From Buttiauxella sp035271705 (GTDB lineage: Bacteria > Pseudomonadota > Gammaproteobacteria > Enterobacterales > Enterobacteriaceae), in NCBI RefSeq assembly GCF_035271705.1, contig NZ_DATERI010000110.1:1-9495 (forward strand): a DNA stretch of 9,495 nucleotides, in the 5' to 3' direction. The notes below the pieces were generated by a model that saw only the letters and a list, made by a program, of their open reading frames with translations, had not been told where the DNA came from and did not search any database. A program made the translations under genes and the position numbers. Numbering within the stretch: position 1 is the first letter of the stretch; each line of letters begins with the position of its first letter. Of the stretch, positions 1-6,600 are shown piece after piece.

Positions 1-475
1 CAGGGAAACCTTTACCATCGACTGAAGCAGATGGCACCTCAAATGTTCTTGAGTCTTCTGAAAGAAGAATGGCATGTTCGGCATCAACTTGGCACAAGTA
101 ATCAAATGTATCCCAATCTCCAAATTTCTTCCTTCCTGAACACCTTCGATACTTTTTGTGAAATACCGTGGCTCCATTATACCAACCTACTACTACTTGC
201 CCCACACCCGGTTTTTTTGCAATAAATACAACGTCTACTCCATCAAACTCGTCATTTTCTTCCCATGAAACCGTATCATCCAACCTGCGAAGATCAATAC
301 CAGCAAAACCTTTTGTCATTACATACCCATAGCACCTTCCTGCTTCATCATGAAAGTTCCACATTTCTCCACCAACACCGTTTGCTCTAATGTAAGCTCC
401 ACCACTGGTGATAGTATCGACACCATCATAAAACGGCATGTAGCCAACGCGAAATACGAGCAATGGGCAAGACAT
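1..475 (-). CDS. N-terminal domain of a predicted HNH-type defence endonuclease, C-terminus outside window
   Basis: The first 158 codons are present and the frame runs off the left edge. The start ATG at 475-473 has the Shine-Dalgarno AGAGG five bases upstream, and an in-frame TGA four codons before the ATG rules out an earlier start. The sequence matches, from memory, a domain at the front of HNH endonuclease-like and DUF3883-like proteins in bacterial defence islands: RVGYM (9-13), GGAY (25-28), WNFH (39-42), CYGYV (48-52), DGVDVVFIA (78-86), VVGWYNGATVF (95-105) and AILLSEDSRTFEVP (135-148). In relatives this domain precedes a nuclease, so a role in recognising DNA for cleavage is likely but inferred; the catalytic part is not visible. 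Six of nine arginine codons are AGA or AGG, unlike the helicase genes, suggesting separate acquisition. Confidence 0.85.
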   Translation of the reverse strand, partial: MSCPLLVFRVGYMPFYDGVDTITSGGAYIRANGVGGEMWNFHDEAGRCYGYVMTKGFAGIDLRRLDDTVSWEENDEFDGVDVVFIAKKPGVGQVVVGWYNGATVFHKKYRRCSGRKKFGDWDTFDYLCQVDAEHAILLSEDSRTFEVPSASVDGKGFP

Positions 476-737
476 AAACGCCTCTCAAAACGTTATATAG
501 TTGAAAAACAAACGTATGGCATGGTAATCCGCCACAAAATGGAATATTCATGAATAGAGGCCAGACAGTAAGCATTTGTTGGCATGGTTTGTCATCTTGT
601 AATGCCCTACCACCAGCAACCTCACCAGAACTCGCTCTCTTGCCATCCTATAACGATGCCACAATCTTAACCAACGCATTTATAATACAATAGGTAAAAT
701 ACACCGAAATTGCCCTCAACACATTTAAATGCCCACA
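476..737 (-). other. Intergenic region upstream of the HNH-like gene
   Basis: AT-rich and without a supportable gene on either strand. On the minus strand it separates the broken unknown gene from the HNH-like gene and should hold the promoter of the latter. It contains a 12-bp perfect palindrome TATTCATGAATA (545-556), about 70 bases before the start codon, which is a possible operator. It also contains a CATTTAAATG palindrome (722-731) just after the broken gene. A minus-strand open stretch here has no start codon with a ribosome site, so I do not call it. Confidence 0.4.
481..486 (-). promoter_or_regulatory. Shine-Dalgarno of the HNH-like gene
   Basis: The minus strand reads GAGAGG-CGTTT-ATG, a good purine-rich site five bases before the ATG at 475. 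It supports the choice of start for the left-edge gene. An AT-rich TATATAAC just upstream (about 492-499) could be a -10 element, but no convincing -35 lies 16-18 bases before it. Confidence 0.7.
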
Positions 738-973
738 TCACCTTTGCTTACGAATCGCATCACCGACAGCCTTAACACCCGCCTTACTGTCAAACGGCGC
801 TATCTCTGGCAGTGCATATGCAAGCTGCGCAATGACAGCGTGTTGCACACCCACATCCGCATCTTTGCGGTAGGTCTTCATCGCCGTCGTGTTTCCCCGT
901 TCATGACCAGGAGTTTGCACTACGAAGGTGAACAGATTTCCCGGAACCTGTGCCCGGTAACCGTCAGGAAGGT
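738..973 (-). pseudogene. Out-of-frame continuation of the 137-residue gene (likely C-terminal part of a frameshifted gene)
   Basis: From about 979 down to the TGA at 738-740 the minus strand carries about 80 codons of protein-like sequence, beginning LLNLPDGYRAQVPGNLFTFVV and including AVIAQLAYALPEIAPFDSKA before ending in IRKQR. Many codons begin with G, as in real enterobacterial genes. It lacks its own plausible start: the only candidate, a GTG at 920, has no Shine-Dalgarno and begins inside the coding-like stretch. Adding one T to the T5 run at 981-985 joins it to the preceding frame and gives one protein of about 216 residues (1387-738). It may be an inactivating mutation, a sequencing error in the homopolymer, or less likely a programmed event. 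Function unknown. Confidence 0.5.
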
Positions 974-1387
974 TTAGAAGAAAAATCGCCAGACACTTCT
1001 GGCAATAGAGGCAACTGCGTTTATAACCGAGCTGACCACAGCGGTAACGGCTGCGGGAAGCGATATATCTGACAGGGTCTGTGTCATGACGTCGCTGACG
1101 GTGTTAACAAAATCCTGACTCGCCTGATCCTCAATCTTTTGTGTGCGGTAGAGGCCTTTCATCGCGCCAGCAGTTTGCTGCTTGTCATCTGCCAGCAGCT
1201 GGCGCAGTACGCTGTGATGCATTAGATTCAGCGTGTATTGCCGCACATCATTTGCGATAGAAGTAATACGGCTATGAAAGATGTCCTGTCCCCAGGACGA
1301 CCAGATGACTAATTGCCCAAGCGGATCAACATTCAATTCACCTGTTAGCGAGTCATCGTATTCAGTCAGAAATTTTTCTATGTACAT
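974..1387 (-). CDS. Unrecognised protein, 137 residues as read; probably truncated by a frameshift
   Basis: I do not recognise this gene by function. The N-terminal half is well-formed and acidic (MYIEKFLTEYDDSLTGELNV, followed by DPLGQLVIWSSWGQ and then ITSIANDVRQYTLNL at about residues 42-56). A charged, glutamine-rich stretch covers 65-95, and an Ala/Val-rich hydrophobic segment (about 108-130) could be a membrane or buried helix just before the end, RFFF. An in-frame TGA lies four codons upstream of the ATG, so 1387 is the only nearby start. The Shine-Dalgarno is poor (AGGA, about 13 bases away). The gene lies about 180 bases beyond the helicase operon, past its terminator. Regular G-first codons support coding. 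The stop falls just after a T5 run, and the next frame continues as good coding sequence, so the full protein is probably longer. Confidence 0.6.
   Translation of the reverse strand: MYIEKFLTEYDDSLTGELNVDPLGQLVIWSSWGQDIFHSRITSIANDVRQYTLNLMHHSVLRQLLADDKQQTAGAMKGLYRTQKIEDQASQDFVNTVSDVMTQTLSDISLPAAVTAVVSSVINAVASIARSVWRFFF
977..1003 (-). terminator. Possible small intrinsic terminator or hairpin at the frame break
   Basis: The minus strand reads GCCAGA-AGTG-TCTGGC (1003-988), a six-bp stem with four G-C pairs and a four-base loop, followed at once by GATTTTTCTTCT. This has the shape of a weak intrinsic terminator. It lies inside the last codons of the 137-residue frame and ends at its TAA (976-974). 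If it works, the short frame could be the natural gene; if not, it is a chance hairpin in coding sequence. Confidence 0.35.
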
Positions 1388-1521
1388 TTCGTTGCGTCAG
1401 TCCTTTATGCCCACAGGGCTAACAACACGCAATTTGTGCACTGCGAAAGCCCTTCCATGTGCCACTTGATTTCCTAATCCTTACCAAATCAGCAAATCAG
1501 TGGCCGATATTGATTAGGGCT

Positions 1522-1561
1522 AAAATGCAGATAACCAGAAGCTGTAGCTTCTGGTTATCTG
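1522..1561 (-). terminator. Probable intrinsic terminator of the two-helicase operon
   Basis: Bases 1528-1543 and 1546-1561 are perfect inverted complements (16 bp) around a two-base centre, so the folded loop will be slightly larger. The hairpin begins seven bases after the UvrD-like stop codon. On the minus strand it is followed by GCATTTTA, a short and weak T-tract (the T4 is at 1522-1525). No T-tract follows on the plus strand, and no plus-strand gene needs one. Position and stem strength support a terminator; it could instead act mainly as a 3' end stabiliser. Confidence 0.65.
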
Positions 1562-1567
1562 GTTGTG

Positions 1568-3691
1568 TTACTCGCTTTCAGGCTCCAGTAAGAAACTAGG
1601 TTTACCGTATGATGAAACAAATAATCCTTTTACTGCACGTGTTGCTGCCACGTGAAGCAATGCTCGTTCATTGAACAACGCATCACGTTTCTCTACAGGA
1701 TCATCTGAAGTTATTGCTTTCACCTCAGGTACAACACCATCGTTAATCCCGGCAAGGAAGACATACTGGAACTCAAGTCCTTTGATGCGATGCATCGTTG
1801 CCATACGCACCCCAGAACGTTGATCAGTATCACCGCTGTCCTGGCCTAAAGAATAAGTTTCAATTCCAGCATCATCTAACGCAGAAGCATAACGGTCATA
1901 GGCGTGCTTGGTACGGGCCGTTATACAAATATCCTGGGAACGCACATTATTAGCCAGTAACGCCTGAATCTGTTTAACGATGGTGCCTGCTTCTTCTTTA
2001 AAATCGGTAGCATGCGTTATGGTTGGTAAATCACCATGCAGCAATGACAGATAATCATTGCTGGCATCTGCTTCACCATCCAGGTTATCTACCTTAACTC
2101 CAGTCAACAACCCAACGGCAAACCGACGAGTTTCTTCGGTTGTACGGTAGTTAATTTTTAGTTTCTTACTTCGGCGACCACGGACATTAATGCCACATTG
2201 CCCCAGGACAACCTTATTGCGATAGATCCTCTGATGCCCATCACCGACAATAAACAGATCATTAGGTGACTCAGGTACCAGACTACGAATTAGAGTAAAG
2301 GCCGGAGCACCAATATCCTGGGCTTCATCGACCACAATGCTGCTATAAGGTAACTGAACCTGTTTTTCTTTAAACAGGACAATCGCTTCATGCATCGCAT
2401 CCCCCATTTCACGCAATTTTGCGCGTGCCATTTGGGAACGAAACTCTTCAAATACAGGCCATATTTTGGCTCGCTGAATACGCGACAATGCCGTTCCTCG
2501 CCCTAGCCGACTAACTTTAAGGTAGTCTTCACGACTGTAGACCGCATTGGGTTGCACTACCCGAGCCCATTCTTCCGCGTAAAAATTATCAGATAAACCG
2601 AGCTCTGCTGGGGCTTGCTGCAAGGCATAACTCCAGCATTTACGTCGACCTTCATCGCTTTCATAAACTACACGGAAATCATAACCATGGCGTTTAAGTT
2701 GTTCACTCATCCAGGCATCAATATTAATAACTTCGATGCGAGCCATTTCTTCACGAGAACAAAGACGCTGTAAATTGGCGCGAATATCTGCAGCAAGGTT
2801 ACGAGTAAAAGTCGTAAACAGAATTTTCTTGCCAGGTTGATCACCCAAACGTTGAGCAAGCCATCTTGCACGATGCATAGCGACTACTGTTTTCCCTGTA
2901 CCTGCTCCACCCAATACACGAACAGGGCCGGTCGCTGGATTTTCTACCAACTTACGCTGGCTGGGGTGCAAAAAGATTCGCCACTTTTCTAGTGGTGCAT
3001 TAAGCATTTGGAGCAGTTCTTGCTCATTTTCCACTACATGGAATCGACGCTTACTGCGTTCAATAGCTTCGATGAAGTCGTTAGTATCGACAGGCACATC
3101 TTTGCGGTCGTTAAACTCTTCCAGAACCTCTTGGTAATCCAATCCTTCAGACAACCAATGAAGTGGCTCCCAGGTCTCTGCAGGCATAACGTTTTCAAGC
3201 TGGTTAAGCCCATCGACATCCGTAAGAACCATAACCTGATCGATAAATACAGGAGGAACACCTAATGCCAATATCTGATCGGCTGAATATGCAGCAAACA
3301 GCTTAGGTTTATCAGGTGCAACAGGTTCAGGCACAGCCTTGATATAACTAATATCAATAACCTGAATCGCCCCAGTTAATGGGTGAATCGAACAGTCATG
3401 ACGGCGCGCCCATTCATAGGCTTCGTCATGCTTGTCCACCCACATCAGCATATATATCGCGCCTTGTTCTGGTTTAAGCACGATACCGCGATAAGTTTGA
3501 TCAATGCGAACCGAATGGACATTGGTACTTCGAGCATCGTGAATCTTTTCATAGTTCAGCCCATTACTGGTGGGATCCTGGCGAAACTTAGAAATAAACT
3601 CCTGAACTTTCTTCTGCTGCGCTTTTGGGATACGAGCAAACGCCCCCAAAAAGCCATCAGAAAGTGCCACTTTTGGCGACTGAACCGTCAT
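1568..3691 (-). CDS. UvrD/Rep-like SF1A helicase with N-terminal RelE/ParE-toxin-like domain
   Basis: Predicted 3'-5' ATP-dependent DNA helicase, 707 residues and complete. Residues about 8-105 resemble a RelE/ParE toxin fold (the pattern SVRID..YRGIV, then MLMWVDKHDEAYEWA). Residues 130-235 are a linker with an ALGVPPVFIDQV element. The motor follows: Q-motif-like HPSQRKLV (242-249), Walker A GGAGTGKT (261-268), motif Ia TTFTRNLA (293-300), motif II VVDEAQDI (453-460), motif III IVGDGHQRIY (481-490), motif IV INYRTTEETRR (513-523), motif V MATMHRIKGLEF (630-641) and motif VI LLHVAATRAVKGL (678-690). All motor motifs look intact. No nuclease domain follows motif VI, unlike RecB or AddA. The start is fixed by a strong Shine-Dalgarno and an ATGA overlap with the upstream helicase, so the two proteins are probably made together. 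Whether the RelE-like domain is a toxin, an RNA binder or only structural cannot be told from sequence. Confidence 0.97.
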   Translation of the reverse strand: MTVQSPKVALSDGFLGAFARIPKAQQKKVQEFISKFRQDPTSNGLNYEKIHDARSTNVHSVRIDQTYRGIVLKPEQGAIYMLMWVDKHDEAYEWARRHDCSIHPLTGAIQVIDISYIKAVPEPVAPDKPKLFAAYSADQILALGVPPVFIDQVMVLTDVDGLNQLENVMPAETWEPLHWLSEGLDYQEVLEEFNDRKDVPVDTNDFIEAIERSKRRFHVVENEQELLQMLNAPLEKWRIFLHPSQRKLVENPATGPVRVLGGAGTGKTVVAMHRARWLAQRLGDQPGKKILFTTFTRNLAADIRANLQRLCSREEMARIEVINIDAWMSEQLKRHGYDFRVVYESDEGRRKCWSYALQQAPAELGLSDNFYAEEWARVVQPNAVYSREDYLKVSRLGRGTALSRIQRAKIWPVFEEFRSQMARAKLREMGDAMHEAIVLFKEKQVQLPYSSIVVDEAQDIGAPAFTLIRSLVPESPNDLFIVGDGHQRIYRNKVVLGQCGINVRGRRSKKLKINYRTTEETRRFAVGLLTGVKVDNLDGEADASNDYLSLLHGDLPTITHATDFKEEAGTIVKQIQALLANNVRSQDICITARTKHAYDRYASALDDAGIETYSLGQDSGDTDQRSGVRMATMHRIKGLEFQYVFLAGINDGVVPEVKAITSDDPVEKRDALFNERALLHVAATRAVKGLFVSSYGKPSFLLEPESE

Positions 3692-6600
3692 TTATCACCT
3701 CCTGACAGATGTTGTAAGGTTTCTTCGCTGATTGGGCCTAAAGCGACCTGCCAGCCATGTGTTGTGAAATGAGAAGCGAAGTTCTCATCTTCGAAAATGA
3801 TGACCTGTTTCCGTTCAGGCCAGGCAAGATCGGCTTCTGCAATAATCTCACCCAGATCGTTTTGTAAGGCGTAGCCAGGAACAGGCGCTCCAAGGTCATG
3901 AGCCTGAAGCAAAGCAATTTCTTCATTGGTGAGTAATTCAAACTCAATAATTTCTGCCCAACTGGCATCTGACTGCACTTCTTGAGCTATTTCTGTCGGC
4001 AAAACTACTAATTTTTCTTGTGGCTGGTGTATTGCTTTACGACTGGTAAACGACATATCAGGCAAAAATTGCAGCAGGTTCACCAGGCGCCAGAAACCAT
4101 AAAATCCAGCTTCATAACCGCTATCTTCTGAATGGCGGTCATCAAAGCAGAGATGAAGTCGTAATGCCTCACACAGCTGATCCGCTGTTGGCATAGTCTT
4201 GAGATAGCTTTGAAGTAATACTGATGCCAACTCAATAAATGGTTGAGATGAACCGCAACTGTCCAGAAGCCCGCCAAAAACAAAGGGTTCGTCGGGTAAA
4301 ATCTGCTTCTGACGTACAGGTGAGGCATTTTCCTGCATTTCATAAGCATATTTTTGCTGGACACCTGGCTCTTGCGAACGCTTAACGTCCAGCCATACCC
4401 AGGCATGTGCAGCAGCCAGCTTTTTCCAAAGCGTGGTTTTTTGCTCAGGCTCCGTCAGATAATCAAGTAACAAATCGAAGCTGTTCCTGTCCTGTACCGA
4501 AGTATGCAAGGTCACAAAATTGACATCATGGAATCGGTTATAAACCGTAGGCTTTTTCATTTCCGGATTATGCAAAAGACCTAGTACATCCTGAAGATGC
4601 TTACAGCCCGCTTCGTTGAGGTCACGCCAACCGATAGTCCAGACATGATAATGACCACTATCTTTAATTGCTTGACGTTTTTGTACGTCGTCAGACACAC
4701 AGTCTTTATGGAATGCATAACCATCGAGGAAAATCGCGACTGGCTTTATATCTGCTGGTTGCGCAATAGGGTAAAGAACAAAATCAGGGCGTGATGGAAT
4801 ACCCACCCCCTCTTTAACCCCTAAATCTACTTGTGCTTTTAAATGCCAACTGGACGAAGACTCCGCTCGGGTATTGATAACCCAGCCTGCGCTTTGGTGC
4901 GCGTAGCTGCGGCTAACAACCAGGCTTTTTTGCTCCTGTAAGCAGCTGATAAATCGCTTCTCAAGCTCAGACCCCATCATTGCGTCGAGCGAAATACTAT
5001 TGATGGTTTTAATTTGGCGAATTTTATCGCTGGCTTTAAGAATTTGCGCCAACAGTACGCGTGACTGGTCACGTGAAACAAACTTCATGCGCCCACGGTC
5101 ACGATAGGCGTATACACAACGGTAACAGCCATCTTTGCTGGTATCGTGATTACAGCTACATTCCACTAATGCCTGATAGGCCTGCTGCAACAATTTCAGC
5201 AGGTTGTCTGGCGTTCTCATCAGCTCTTTTAGAGAGCCCGTTCCTCCCGGCACCGTATCGTAGATAACCAGATATTGCCGCCAGGATTCACCCTCGTTTT
5301 CAGGTTCGCGATACACAACGCCCTTAAGGTGGTCAACATTCCCCTTGAAGTAATTTTTCAACCCAAGCTGGATGGCCGCAGCAAGTGACGACTCAACAAT
5401 ACGGTCATTACTGTAACTGGTTACAGGTAATAAAATACGCAGCGCTTCGGATTCCAGCTGGCGATAAAGATAGAGATAATCTTCAAACTTCGCTTTTTCT
5501 GGCTCACTTCGGTACTTACAGCTCAGATCATGATCTCGCCGCGGATCATTGTTACGCGGGCGTTTAACCATTCCACAGCTCAGACAAACCTGGAAACCAG
5601 TGCGTCGCTTTTTGTCACCCGCAATCATCAACTCGCTGGCATCATCAGACATCTTGCCGAAGTTAATATCGCGCAGAGTCACTTTACTCAAGAACTCAAA
5701 GCCAAACGGGACTTCGCCTTCGTCAATGGCATAGGCCGCCGTGACATCCTGAGGTTCATAACTCACTAGTAACTGCCGCTGGAAGAAAGTCGGTTCGCGG
5801 CTATCACTTTCATCGCTGATTTGGCTATCGCGTGCACTGGCACGAGCATAGACCTGACGCAATTTCAGTAAGGTCGTTTTCTGCCCTGCATCAGCCCAAA
5901 CAGGCGTGCCACATTTTGGACAGTACTTATGCTGGTCACCCGTTTGATCGATATTTTCGCTGTAGTTGCAGTGGCTACATATCCGCCAGTTTTCAGGCTT
6001 CGAGACGTTAAGATCGATTTGTTCGATCTCTACTTTATGCCCACCAGCATAAAAGTTATTCAAGGGGGCAAGCTCAGCCAGCGCTGTGGCAGCAGGGCGT
6101 TCATACTCGTAGGTTGTATTCTGGAATTCACGTTCTTGCCCCCCTTCTTTACGCCTCCACAAAACAGAACGTAAAGTCACACCGGCTTCCGGGAAAGCAT
6201 AGTTCGGCAGCAAGCCTTCATCAGTGAGGAAGTTCAGGGTCTGCTTGTCGTTTATTTGACGAATCAGTGACTGCAATGCTGAACGCTCAGAAGTCAGTTC
6301 ACGCAAATCAGCTTCGTAATTTTGATCCTGAGGCGCCGCTTTCAACTTCTCAATGCTGTATTTCAACTTATCAATACGTGCACGTAGTGACTTGCGATCT
6401 TCGAGTAATTGCGCCAGTGCAGTATCTATTCTTTGTTCAAGCGAACGATAATTTTGCTCACCGGTGAGGTAATGGGTCAGTTGCAGCAGGGTATCAGCTT
6501 CCAGTTGCGGGAAAATCCCGGCAAAACGTTCAGCAATCGCCACACGATGTTCCTGCACATAGCGCAGGAAATTGTATGGGAAACCGCCCTTACGGCCAGT

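Noticed and set aside
31..553. Plus-strand open frames over the left edge
   Set aside because: They are antisense to the HNH-like gene, which has a recognisable domain and a good ribosome site. Their compositions look random.
540..660. Minus-strand open stretch running into the HNH-like gene in another frame
   Set aside because: It has no start codon with a ribosome site, and it ends inside the better supported HNH-like gene in the wrong frame.
681..686. TATAAT on the plus strand as a promoter
   Set aside because: There is no matching -35 at 16-18 bases and no plus-strand gene downstream; the region is AT-rich, so the match is easily due to chance.
729..977. Plus-strand 82-codon open frame
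   Set aside because: It lies antisense to the better coding-like minus-strand sequence, has an arginine-rich shadow composition and lacks a Shine-Dalgarno site.
1404..1432. TTGCGT-17-CATAAA on the minus strand as promoter of the unknown gene
   Set aside because: The spacing is right, but only about three and four of six bases match consensus and the start codon would be only some ten bases from the transcript start. Too weak to call.
1415..1523. Direct repeats AGGGCTAA at 1415-1422 and 1516-1523
   Set aside because: Eight bases repeated once in about 110 bases is well within chance, with no further copies or mobile-element features nearby.
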